From assembly GCA_934555895.1 (NCBI GenBank), contig CAKTFH010000014.1, positions 1 through 59,328 on the forward strand: DNA of 59,328 nt. The letters are read 5' to 3'. Made by a program: the position numbers and the translations under genes. This document shows positions 18,084 to 26,112 of this stretch, in pieces. The stretch comes from an uncultured Muribaculaceae bacterium. GTDB taxonomy: Bacteria > Bacteroidota > Bacteroidia > Bacteroidales > Muribaculaceae. The notes under the pieces were generated by a model, which made no database searches, had not been told where the DNA came from, and saw only the letters and a list, made by a program, of their open reading frames with translations. Numbering within the stretch: position 1 is the first letter of the stretch; each line of letters opens with the position of its first letter.

Positions 18084-18719
18084 ATGCGACTGCTGCCGCT
18101 GCTCATTGCAGCGGTGCTGACTGTTGCGGCCTGTTCCGACGACAAGCGCGAGACGATCGCACTCAGCGCCGACCCCGAGACATTTCCCACCATGCGCACA
18201 CTCAATGTGAGCACAACCATAAGCGACTCGGGCTACACACGTTACCACATCACCTCGCCGGTATGGCTAATGTTCGAGGAAGCACAGGATCCGCACTGGA
18301 ATTTTCCCGACGGCATTTTCGTGGTGAAACTCGACAACAACATGCTTGAAGACGGCACGTTCACAGCCGATACCGCCACATTTTTCAGCACACGCAAGCT
18401 TTGGCAATTCGACCGCAATGTGCGCATGCGCAACGTGGCCGGTGACCGATTCCTCACTCAGCAGCTATTCTGGAATCAGAACACACGGAAAATCTATTCC
18501 GACTCGTTCATCCATATCGAGCGCGCCGACCGTGTGATCGAAGGCTACGGCTTCGAGTCTGACGAGAGCATGACCGAATATACCGTGCACCGACCCACGG
18601 CCATACTCCCCACAAACGGCTTCAATCAGGGTGGCGGCCGCGCAGCTGCCGACTCAGCCGCCACACCACAGGCTGCGGCACCCGACACAATATCAACCTC
18701 ACAAACCCGTAAAAAGTGA
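18084..18719 (+). CDS. lptC: LPS export protein LptC
   Basis: LptC links the LptBFG transporter to the periplasmic LptA bridge for LPS transport. The ATG at 18084 gives a clean lipoprotein signal (LLPLLIAAVLTVAACSDD); the open frame extends to a TTG at 18054 but that would bury the signal. The following LptC/OstA-like beta-jellyroll shows the pattern TRYHITSPVWLMFEEAQDPHWNFPDGIFVVKLDN... with repeated short strands. The last 40 residues are Ala/Thr/Gln-rich and probably disordered. A lipid-anchored LptC is usual in Bacteroidota. Its stop overlaps the GTG start of the next gene. Confidence 0.88.
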   Translation: MRLLPLLIAAVLTVAACSDDKRETIALSADPETFPTMRTLNVSTTISDSGYTRYHITSPVWLMFEEAQDPHWNFPDGIFVVKLDNNMLEDGTFTADTATFFSTRKLWQFDRNVRMRNVAGDRFLTQQLFWNQNTRKIYSDSFIHIERADRVIEGYGFESDESMTEYTVHRPTAILPTNGFNQGGGRAAADSAATPQAAAPDTISTSQTRKK

Positions 18720-19981
18720 CCTGGCTCATAATCACCATAGTATCGCTACTCTTCTCGGCGCTCTTCTCGGGAGTCGAGATAGCTTATGTCACATCCGACC
18801 GCGTGCGGGTGGAGCTCGATATGCAGAAAGGAGGCCTCATGGGGCGCATCCTCAATCTGTTCTACTCCCACTCCGACTTTTTCATTACCACTATCCTCGT
18901 GGGAAACAATATCATGCTGGTAATCTACGGCATGGGGGCGGCTAAATTCATCGAGCCATGGCTCGAGAGCATATGGCCCAACCAAGCCTTCATCCTCATC
19001 GCCCAGACTTTAATATCAACCGGCATAATCCTCATCACGGGAGAATTCCTGCCCAAGACCATCTTCCGCATCAACCCCAACCGCTCGCTCAGCCTCGTGG
19101 CGCCGCTCACGGCCCTCATCTACATGATACTCTATCCGATATCGCTCTTCACCACCTGGCTTTCGCGCTTGCTCATGCGCCTCTGCGGCATCAAAGATTC
19201 CGACGGTAAGCTCGGAGCCATATCGCTCGGCGACCTCAACGACTACCTCGAACAGACCATCGACGAGACCGAGGAAGAGAAAAAAGAGGTGGAGAACGAG
19301 GTTAAGATTTTTCACAACGCCCTCGATTTCTCAACCATACACCTGCGCGACTGCATGACCCCGCGCAACGAGATAGTGGCCGTGGATATCAACGAGACCA
19401 CACGCGAGGAGCTTTCACAGCTTTTCACAGAGAGCGGGCGCTCGAAAATAATAGTCTACAGCGGCGACATCGACAATGTGCTCGGCTACATCCACGTGAG
19501 CGAACTTTTTGTGCCGGGCCGCGACTGGCGCGAGCATCTGAAAGATGTGGTATTTGCTCCCGAGGCCCTGCTGGCCAACAAAATGATGCGCCGCCTCATG
19601 GCCGAGAAACGTTCGATAGCCATAATCATCGACGAGTTCGGCGGCACATCGGGCATGGTGACCCTCGAAGACCTCATGGAAGAAATCTGCGGCGACATCC
19701 AGGACGAACATGACCGCGACCATCTCATTGAACGGGAGGTGGAGCCTGGAGTCTACGAATTTTCAGGGCGCGTGGAGATACAGCACATACACGAGAAATA
19801 TCACATCGACATCCCCGAAGACGACGAATATCAGACCCTGGCCGGCTATATCCTGTTCTCCACCGGCCAGATACCGCCCGTAGGCACTGTGGTGGAACTC
19901 GGCGACCTGCGCATGGAAATACTCCAGAAATCGGCCAACCGCCTCGAGCTCATACGCATCAGCTGTCCGACTACCGAATAA
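18716..19981 (+). CDS. CNNM/CorC-type transporter with CBS domains (hemolysin family)
   Basis: The 421-residue protein has an N-terminal DUF21/CNNM membrane domain with about four helices (1-160; LLFSALFSGVEIAYVTSDRVRVELD is the family signature), a paired CBS module (about 205-335; LRDCMTPRNEIVAVDI, GTSGMVTLEDLMEEICGDIQDEHD), and a C-terminal CorC/HlyC domain. Members transport or sense Mg2+ or related cations. It begins with GTG in a 4-nt overlap with lptC. It is the last gene of the coaX operon and is followed by a strong hairpin. Confidence 0.93.
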   Translation: MTWLIITIVSLLFSALFSGVEIAYVTSDRVRVELDMQKGGLMGRILNLFYSHSDFFITTILVGNNIMLVIYGMGAAKFIEPWLESIWPNQAFILIAQTLISTGIILITGEFLPKTIFRINPNRSLSLVAPLTALIYMILYPISLFTTWLSRLLMRLCGIKDSDGKLGAISLGDLNDYLEQTIDETEEEKKEVENEVKIFHNALDFSTIHLRDCMTPRNEIVAVDINETTREELSQLFTESGRSKIIVYSGDIDNVLGYIHVSELFVPGRDWREHLKDVVFAPEALLANKMMRRLMAEKRSIAIIIDEFGGTSGMVTLEDLMEEICGDIQDEHDRDHLIEREVEPGVYEFSGRVEIQHIHEKYHIDIPEDDEYQTLAGYILFSTGQIPPVGTVVELGDLRMEILQKSANRLELIRISCPTTE

Positions 19982-19990
19982 CAATAGCCT

Positions 19991-20030
19991 AACCGGGCCC
20001 GGCAACATACCCTTGTTGCCGGGCCCGGTT
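19991..20030. terminator. Strong bidirectional hairpin between convergent operons
   Basis: A perfect 15-bp stem (AACCGGGCCCGGCAA, 19991-20005, with its complement at 20016-20030) closes a 10-nt loop between the convergent coaX operon and the porin gene. No T run follows; it may act in both directions. Confidence 0.75.
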
Positions 20031-20057
20031 ATTAAGAATGTAACGTATTATCCTGCG

Positions 20058-21347
20058 TCAGAAATTGAACTGAAGCATGGTGTTTATGCGGTTGTCGGAA
20101 CGCGATGTTCCGTCCATATCGACGCGACGCCCGTAAAGATATTCCACACCGCACTGCAGCCCGGGAAGAATTGTATAGAAAACGTTAGCGGCCACATACT
20201 GCGCGTATTTATATTGCTCGTTCCACGGAGTGGACCCACCCGTATAGGCATCGGCATAGGCTCTTGCATGGCTATATGAGACGGAGGCAAAAACCTTGTC
20301 AGAAAATGTATACTGCAATCCGGCATAAGCGCCCCATGCCTTGACAGCATCAAGATGTCCGGGATTGCCTTCATCAGGCGACAATACAAGGCCGAGCCCC
20401 CCGAGATCCTGGATATAGCCTCCGATTCCGCGTCCGTAGGCAGCCTGATAATATGCCTGCAACGGTGTGATGCCTATCGGAGTGCTTCCGCTGAACTTCA
20501 CACCCCAACATGTCTTATTGCGGTTCCTGCTGTCGACAAGGTCGCGATACTGTATATTGCGCATAAGAGCCGAGAATCTGAGCCAACCTTTGCCGTTGTA
20601 CCAGCTATACTGCACATAGGCGGGGACATCTGGAATTCGCTGACTCACTGAACGAGTGAATTCTGAGGTGGTCATACTCACCGACGAAAGCTCGATGCCT
20701 ACACCCACCTTGAAACGTTTTCCAAAAGAATGGGTATAATCTATCAGGTTGTTGTTGACACCCACCAGTCCGCAAGGCCCCTCATTGTCAATGGTAGGTG
20801 GTGCTGCAGCGCCATCTTCAAAGAGCGACGAGGTATGACCGACAGTGAAACCACGGTATGTGACATAGGCATGCGCGAGCTTGAAGGCATTGCCCGGACC
20901 AGTGAAATGCGCACTGACATATGCCCCGACCTTGTTGGCTGTGCCGGGCAAAGCAATCAGGTTGACAAAAATTTTGCTCTGCCCCAGACTTCCCTGGATT
21001 TTCCCTCCGTTCCCCTCGGGTGTATCAAACGGAATATCCGCTGTAGTGAAATCGTTTGGATTGTCTATCGGGTTGCCCCAGTCAAAAACGCCGACCCCCT
21101 TTATAAGACCTCCGATTCCAAGATAAAACTTGTTTTCATTTCCGACGATCGCAAACCGCGGTGCACCGGGTTCGTTGAATCTCTTGGGTGCGTTCTCGAT
21201 AAAAGCGTTGTAAACTTCCTCATCGGGTTCACCCGCGTTGAATATGACTTTCACCTCCCCTGTATCAGGAATTGTAGGGTGATTCTGTGCGTGTACTGCC
21301 ACCGGCATGATAGCTGCCGTAAACAGCATTGGGAGTATTTTTTTCAT
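20058..21347 (-). CDS. Outer-membrane porin-like protein
   Basis: The 429-residue protein has a signal peptide (ILPMLFTAAIMPVAVHAQ) and ends in a terminal Phe after beta-strands (RINTMLQFNF), as outer-membrane barrels do. Internal strands such as KFYLGIGGLIKGVGVFDWG, AHAYVTYRGFTVGHTSSLFED and YAGLQYTFSDKVFASVSYSHA resemble DcaP-like and trimeric general porins. It is the last gene of the leftward decarboxylase operon, 6 nt after the MFS gene, so it probably provides the outer-membrane pore for the same substrate or product. The operon link is strong; the exact porin family is tentative. Confidence 0.8.
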   Translation of the reverse strand: MKKILPMLFTAAIMPVAVHAQNHPTIPDTGEVKVIFNAGEPDEEVYNAFIENAPKRFNEPGAPRFAIVGNENKFYLGIGGLIKGVGVFDWGNPIDNPNDFTTADIPFDTPEGNGGKIQGSLGQSKIFVNLIALPGTANKVGAYVSAHFTGPGNAFKLAHAYVTYRGFTVGHTSSLFEDGAAAPPTIDNEGPCGLVGVNNNLIDYTHSFGKRFKVGVGIELSSVSMTTSEFTRSVSQRIPDVPAYVQYSWYNGKGWLRFSALMRNIQYRDLVDSRNRNKTCWGVKFSGSTPIGITPLQAYYQAAYGRGIGGYIQDLGGLGLVLSPDEGNPGHLDAVKAWGAYAGLQYTFSDKVFASVSYSHARAYADAYTGGSTPWNEQYKYAQYVAANVFYTILPGLQCGVEYLYGRRVDMDGTSRSDNRINTMLQFNF

Positions 21348-21353
21348 AGTTTT

Positions 21354-22625
21354 TCAAACATATTCATTGCTCATGCGGAAGGTGAAAGTCTTGCGTCTGA
21401 GCACTACCACGACCGCGAAAAGCATAGTGAGCGTACAATTGAGTATAAATGGGAAATGATTGCTAGCGGTGCCGAAGATATGGCGGAAAAGGTCCACAAC
21501 AAACGGAGTCATCGCTACCGCCACATAATTGACCGACAGAACTATTGCCAACGCAAGAGTTGACTTGCGCCCGTCGGTCACTGTATAGGTGGCTTTGTCG
21601 TAAATCACCGGCTGGAATACGCCATACCCGAATCCCATCAGCATCGCGGCGACATATAGAAGGAAGCACTTGCTGGCCACAGCCATCAACAGCAAGCCGG
21701 CGGCAATGGAGACAGCCGCAAGCAGCGAAGTGCGTTGGCCCAGAACCTTGATGATATAGGGGAGCACAAAACCCGGCAAAAACACAGCAAGATAAAACAA
21801 GGCCGTGACTGTGCCGGTGATATCGCTGCTGAGATGGTCTTCCTGAATAAGGAATGGCAAATAGTAGGAGATGACCGACACAGCATAGGTAATGAATGCA
21901 TAAAGCCCCACCAACCCTGCTATACGCCCGACAATGAATCCCGAATGGGTCGTTGTCTCTCCTTGCTCGGGCACTCCCACTCCCGACACCGCCTCTGCCT
22001 GCGGAGATGCGGCTCCTGGCGGAATACTGTTCATCTTCACCGATGCTGTCGGATTGACATTTCTCACAAACAGCATCAGTGCAAGCGGTATGGCCGGAAT
22101 AAGATAAACCAGGAAAGGAGTATGCCAGTTGCCGTGATTCAGCCACCCGACAGCAAAAGTTGCAGCTACAAGAGCCAGATTCGAGATGCCGCTCTTGATG
22201 CCGAGCTGCTGCATGCGGTATTTGCCGGAAAATATATCCGCGATAAGGCCGGCCGCCAAGGGAATGACAAGTCCGCATCCACACCCGAGCAGACAACTTA
22301 CGGCAATAAGCATCGGCATGCTGTCGGCAAAGAAGTAAAGGACACCTGCAACCAGATAGATAGCCAGACCTATGACCACTATCCGCACTTTATCTTTTGA
22401 CTCGGAAAGTTTTCCGGAGAAAAGCACGAACGGTATTATCAGCAAGTTAGGCAATACGGTGAGCAGCTGAATCTCAAGATCTCCTACATGAGGAAAAATC
22501 TTGTCGAGATTGCCAAGCATGGGGCTGACGGCTAGCCCCGGGAGGTTGACCACCAGCGAAATCGACCATATTGCCAGCAGAGCCGGCAATGTGATCGTTC
22601 CTTTTCCGGTGGGTATTCGCATCAT
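21354..22625 (-). CDS. Major facilitator superfamily transporter
   Basis: This 423-residue protein has 12 predicted membrane segments and an MFS pattern: SGKLSESKDKVRIVVIG between helices 2 and 3 is the motif A position, and LLGCGCGLVIPLAAGLIADIF lies in helix 4-5. A hydrophilic loop near 195-225 separates the two halves. It follows the antiporter gene by 18 nt and precedes the porin by 6 nt. It may export the decarboxylation product or import its precursor; the sequence does not decide. Confidence 0.88.
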   Translation of the reverse strand: MMRIPTGKGTITLPALLAIWSISLVVNLPGLAVSPMLGNLDKIFPHVGDLEIQLLTVLPNLLIIPFVLFSGKLSESKDKVRIVVIGLAIYLVAGVLYFFADSMPMLIAVSCLLGCGCGLVIPLAAGLIADIFSGKYRMQQLGIKSGISNLALVAATFAVGWLNHGNWHTPFLVYLIPAIPLALMLFVRNVNPTASVKMNSIPPGAASPQAEAVSGVGVPEQGETTTHSGFIVGRIAGLVGLYAFITYAVSVISYYLPFLIQEDHLSSDITGTVTALFYLAVFLPGFVLPYIIKVLGQRTSLLAAVSIAAGLLLMAVASKCFLLYVAAMLMGFGYGVFQPVIYDKATYTVTDGRKSTLALAIVLSVNYVAVAMTPFVVDLFRHIFGTASNHFPFILNCTLTMLFAVVVVLRRKTFTFRMSNEYV

Positions 22626-22643
22626 AACGAAAAACTTTTTATG

Positions 22644-24221
22644 TTATTTCATCTGATTCTCACGCTCGATGGCAGCCTTCACCTCCTCATCGGTAGGCTG
22701 ATATCCTGCGGTCCACTTTGACACATCGCCAGGCTTACGTCCCTCTATCTGCCAATCGAAGGGATAAAAGTCGGTGCCTGCGTCGCGCCATGATTTCTTA
22801 CGCTTGCCATAGATTATGAGAGGCAAAGCTATAAATACAGCCACGCCCAGTATAAGGACACCTACATAAATGACCGGGCTGCCGGTCTTAATCTGCGTGG
22901 GAGGCACGAAGCTCAGCACACCTGCGACAACGGCTCCAAGTATGCCGATTCCGGATACAAGCCACATGCCGAAGCGCCCGCCGGGCACACGGAATCCACG
23001 CTTCTTGTTTGGAGCGGTATGGCGCAAACGGATGAAAGACACATAGATTATCACCACCATAATCAGATAGATGATGGTTGACATCTGACTCAGGATCTGA
23101 TATGCTGACTGAACTGACGGGAGCAGCACAAGCACCAGCGACAGTATCGTCACTATGATGGCTTGTATGTAGAGGATGGTAGTCTGCACACCATTCTTAT
23201 TGGTATGCTGCAGAGACTTGGGCAGGTAACCGGCTTTACCCACTGCAAGCAGACCGGTGGAAGGTCCGGCTATTACGGCGCTTACCTGACCGAGCACACC
23301 GAAAGTGATGAGAACTGCCATAACATTTCCGAGCCAGGGCACACCGATGGCGGCCCAAAGGTCGTTATATGCGACAAGAAGACTCTGGAGCAGATTAATC
23401 TTGCTTTCAGGAATCACCACTCCGATAGCCAACGTGCCGGCCACGAAAATGGCGAGGATAATGAGCACCGCGACGAGAACCGATTTTGGAAAATCGCGCG
23501 AGGGATTTTTCATACCGGGGACATGGACGGCCTGAATCTCCATACCGGCATAGAACAGGAATATGCTTGCAGCGAGCACAATCGTACCGAACTGTTCGAA
23601 ATCAGGCCAGAATGGCTTGTCAAGAGGGAGGTTTACGGTTTTGCCCAGAAGCAGATACACCACCCCCATCACAATTAGTACGGCAGCCGGTATAATGGTG
23701 CCGCAAAGACCGCCGAGGGTGCTGAGCTTGTTGGCATACTTCATGCCGCGGAAATTGTTGAATGTACATACCCAGTATACACCCAGCACTATGATAAGGG
23801 TATATATGCGGTTAGCGGCCAGTCTTGCATCAAAAACCTCAGGCCAGAAAACATATGCCAGTGATACCGCTCCGAACATTAGCACGGCGGGGAACCATAT
23901 GACCACCATCTGCCAGTCGAGATACATGCTCAGCCAGCCTGTGCGGGTGCCGAAAGCCTCGGAAACCCAGCGGAACACACCTCCCGACCTCGTATACGTA
24001 GAAGCGAGTTCGGCACACACCAGAGCATACGGCACAAGAAAGACTAGGGCGGCAAATACATAATAGAATATGGATGTCAGGCCAAATTCAGCCTGCGAAG
24101 CGAGCCCACGCATACTCACGATAGTAGTCACAATCATAATGGCCATAGCCATCATGGTGAGCTGTTTACCGCCGACAGGGTGAGTCTGAGGGGTAATCTC
24201 TTTGAATTTATTATCAGCCAT
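22644..24221 (-). CDS. APC-family amino acid antiporter, GadC-like
   Basis: The 525-residue protein has 12 hydrophobic segments of the APC fold and is closest in pattern to glutamate/GABA antiporters of the GadC type: MAIMIVTTIVSMRGLASQAEFG at helix 1, STYTRSGGVFRWVSEAFG at helix 2-3, and a long hydrophilic C-terminal tail (about 470-525), where GadC carries its pH-sensing plug. Such proteins swap an amino acid for its decarboxylated amine. It lies directly after a pyruvoyl-type decarboxylase gene, which fits this role. The substrate is not readable; the antiport mode is inferred from family and context. Confidence 0.88.
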   Translation of the reverse strand: MADNKFKEITPQTHPVGGKQLTMMAMAIMIVTTIVSMRGLASQAEFGLTSIFYYVFAALVFLVPYALVCAELASTYTRSGGVFRWVSEAFGTRTGWLSMYLDWQMVVIWFPAVLMFGAVSLAYVFWPEVFDARLAANRIYTLIIVLGVYWVCTFNNFRGMKYANKLSTLGGLCGTIIPAAVLIVMGVVYLLLGKTVNLPLDKPFWPDFEQFGTIVLAASIFLFYAGMEIQAVHVPGMKNPSRDFPKSVLVAVLIILAIFVAGTLAIGVVIPESKINLLQSLLVAYNDLWAAIGVPWLGNVMAVLITFGVLGQVSAVIAGPSTGLLAVGKAGYLPKSLQHTNKNGVQTTILYIQAIIVTILSLVLVLLPSVQSAYQILSQMSTIIYLIMVVIIYVSFIRLRHTAPNKKRGFRVPGGRFGMWLVSGIGILGAVVAGVLSFVPPTQIKTGSPVIYVGVLILGVAVFIALPLIIYGKRKKSWRDAGTDFYPFDWQIEGRKPGDVSKWTAGYQPTDEEVKAAIERENQMK

Positions 24222-24254
24222 AACGATAAAAACTTATTATAGATGAAACGTAAA

Positions 24255-24287
24255 GGGCCGATACCGGACAAAATCCGGCAGCGGCCC
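24255..24287 (-). other. Intercistronic hairpin
   Basis: GGGCCG/CGGCCC and CCGGA/TCCGG form a two-part stem with a CAAAA loop in the 115-nt gap between the decarboxylase and antiporter genes. A second small stem, GCCGTC/GACGGC, lies at 24307-24325. There is no U run on the minus strand, so RNA processing or partial termination are both possible. Confidence 0.5.
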
Positions 24288-24336
24288 CGGTTAGCTATAA
24301 TCTTGAGCCGTCATCTACCGACGGCATCACAAAGTG

Positions 24337-25494
24337 TTATCTTGCGGGATAAATGACAGGGTATGCTTCGGCAATCTTAGTGCCTACTTTGTAGTGCACA
24401 CCGGGTCGAGCGGTAAAGTCGACATTGCAAGCAGCCTCGAATACCATTACGATATCTGAGCCTCCAAACTGGAAGTAGCTGATTTCCTCGCCCTTGCGAA
24501 GCACTCGACCTTCCTCGGCGGTCATGATGACCGACGACACCTGTCCCATACCCATAGGCAGAACGGCTACAAGGCCAATAGGACTGTCTATCACTATCAG
24601 ACCACGGTTCTGCATGAACTCGTATCCAGGATTATCTGGCGCGTCAAAGGTGTTTACTCTTTTTGCTTCCAGACGGTTACGTCCAGTTGCGGGGTCGGGG
24701 ACAGCTGTTACTTCAAGATATACATCACCCATTATGTCGCGCGATTCGAGCACACGACCGCCTACAGGCGCATGCTGACGGTGATAGTCGGCCGGGCCAA
24801 GGAAGGAGTGCATCCATTTGCCTCCGGCGAAACGATCTTTATAGGGGCTTCCTTCAAGAAGTTCCGAGATTTTCCAGTGAATACCTTTGATATCGATGGT
24901 ATCGTCGCCACGCACTTCCCATGAACCGTCGAATGTTGCATCGGCAGGAGAAGTGATGATACGGCTGTCTTCTACAGCAGCGATGGGACGGCATCCCGGC
25001 TTGGTGCTACGTGCAAAGAACTGGTTATAAGATTTCCACCCTCCATGAGGTTCGAGATATTCGGCCATATTGAATTCGGGAGAGTCATAATAAGACTTCA
25101 CCGCTTCAGGAGTGATCGATTCAGGAGTATCGAGGAATTTGCCAAGTGCACGCACATAGTCCTTCATCCATGCCGACAACGGCGAGAGTGGCTGTGAAAC
25201 ATTATGCGGTTCGACAGGATTCTGGAGCTCCTTGACCGGAGATTGGTCGAGGATGAAATAGAACTTGCAGATGTGATTGAACATCGCGCGTCCGAAGTGA
25301 TTTTCTACCGGAATCCAGGTAAGATTGGTATCGAGCCATGTATAGTAGTCTTCAAGTGAATTTATATCGTCCATTTCCTGGACATCACATGATTTTGCTT
25401 TTTCAAAAGCTTTCTGAAATTTGTCCTGCCAACCATTTTTTGCGATCATGTCGAGAAGTTCCTGCACAATCGGCTGATGTTTTGTATTAGCCAT
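24337..25494 (-). CDS. PSD-like pyruvoyl decarboxylase, probable amino-acid decarboxylase (PsiD-type)
   Basis: The C-terminal half (about 165-385) is a phosphatidylserine decarboxylase domain with all three self-processing residues: Asp185 in SPADATFDG, His241 in DYHRQHAPVGG and Ser346 in FGGSDIVM, where cleavage would make the pyruvoyl group. The N-terminal 150 residues lack a membrane segment and resemble the extra PSDC domain of PsiD-type L-tryptophan decarboxylases (QPLSPLSAWMKDYVRALGKFL). Bacterial membrane Psd proteins are shorter and lack this domain. The gene heads an operon with a GadC-like antiporter, an MFS protein and a porin. This argues for a soluble amino-acid decarboxylase rather than phospholipid synthesis. 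The substrate, possibly aromatic, is inferred. Confidence 0.85.
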   Translation of the reverse strand: MANTKHQPIVQELLDMIAKNGWQDKFQKAFEKAKSCDVQEMDDINSLEDYYTWLDTNLTWIPVENHFGRAMFNHICKFYFILDQSPVKELQNPVEPHNVSQPLSPLSAWMKDYVRALGKFLDTPESITPEAVKSYYDSPEFNMAEYLEPHGGWKSYNQFFARSTKPGCRPIAAVEDSRIITSPADATFDGSWEVRGDDTIDIKGIHWKISELLEGSPYKDRFAGGKWMHSFLGPADYHRQHAPVGGRVLESRDIMGDVYLEVTAVPDPATGRNRLEAKRVNTFDAPDNPGYEFMQNRGLIVIDSPIGLVAVLPMGMGQVSSVIMTAEEGRVLRKGEEISYFQFGGSDIVMVFEAACNVDFTARPGVHYKVGTKIAEAYPVIYPAR

Positions 25495-25589
25495 AATTTT
25501 AAAATTTATTGGGTGTTGATATTTCTTGTTTTTCAGACATCTGCTTATAAAACATCACCGGGTAGTAATAGTTTGCACTATCGTTGAAA

Positions 25590-25616
25590 TTAACTTATAT
25601 TTTTACATTAAGTTAA
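25590..25616. promoter_or_regulatory. Inverted repeat, candidate operator
   Basis: TTAACTTA and TAAGTTAA are perfect 8-bp arms 11 nt apart, in the 5' region of the decarboxylase operon and upstream of the B12 locus promoter. The minus strand has only a weak -7 box here (CAAAATTT on the plus strand, one mismatch), so a regulator bound at the repeat could matter. Confidence 0.4.
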
Positions 25617-25658
25617 AATCATAAATACAAAATTTTCTTATTATAACGATTATTGAGG

Positions 25659-25689
25659 TTTGTGATGTTAAGAAAAATTATTACCTTTG
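25659..25689 (+). promoter_or_regulatory. Promoter of the B12 locus
   Basis: TTTG at 25659-25662 and TACCTTTG at 25682-25689 are 19 nt apart, a full match to the Bacteroidota consensus. The riboswitch starts directly downstream. Confidence 0.85.
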
Positions 25690-25690
25690 C

Positions 25691-25910
25691 GGCAGACAAT
25701 GGTTTCTCCCCTTGGGCCCAATAGTGAGCCTGCGAAGTCGCTTAAACAGCGCTTCAGGAGAATTAAAAGGGAATCATGTGAGAATCATGAACAGTACCCG
25801 CTGCTGTAAATCCCATACCAACAGCCATTCGCACAATGTCATTGGAGCAACTGATGCTCCGAGAAGACGCGAAAAGGCCGGGATGAGTCAGAAGACCTGC
25901 CATGTCCGTA
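25691..25910 (+). ncRNA. Cobalamin riboswitch aptamer
   Basis: The conserved core is plain: AAAAGGGAATCATGTGAGAA at 25765-25784, then ATCATGAACAGTACCCGCTG and CTGTAAATCC, and the B12-box block GATGAGTCAGAAGACCTGCC ending at 25901. GGCAG at 25691-25695 can pair with CTGCC at 25897-25901 to close the aptamer. Binding of adenosylcobalamin or a related corrinoid should lower expression of the downstream btuB operon. The 3' limit is approximate. Confidence 0.95.
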
Positions 25911-26040
25911 TAAACAGATTCAAGCCTACGGGACCATGGGCAGCGATTGTGCATCTTCCTCATACCGCCATAATGCGCGGATGGGAATACCTTGCGACAC
26001 AAGTTTTCTCCGGTAAAAGGGTGACAACTTCAAAACCATA

Positions 26041-26083
26041 CCCCGTCGGCTATCAATCGTGATACGCCAACGGGGATTTTTTG
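26041..26083 (+). terminator. Intrinsic terminator of the cobalamin riboswitch
   Basis: CCCCGT/ACGGGG, GGC/GCC and TATCA/TGATA form a long stem with an ATCG loop, followed by ATTTTTTG. It lies between the aptamer and btuB and is the likely expression platform. It also covers an upstream in-frame ATG (26059), so translation must start later, at 26113. Confidence 0.88.
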
Positions 26084-26112
26084 AGTATTCACGCTTTATC
26101 CGCAAGGAAACA

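Noticed and set aside
24337..25494. Ordinary membrane phosphatidylserine decarboxylase
   Set aside because: It is longer, lacks a membrane anchor, has the extra N-terminal domain and sits with amino-acid transporters; still not fully excluded without a genome-wide check.
26059..26112. Earlier in-frame start for btuB
   Set aside because: The ATG lies inside the riboswitch terminator hairpin and would place 18 residues before a good signal peptide.
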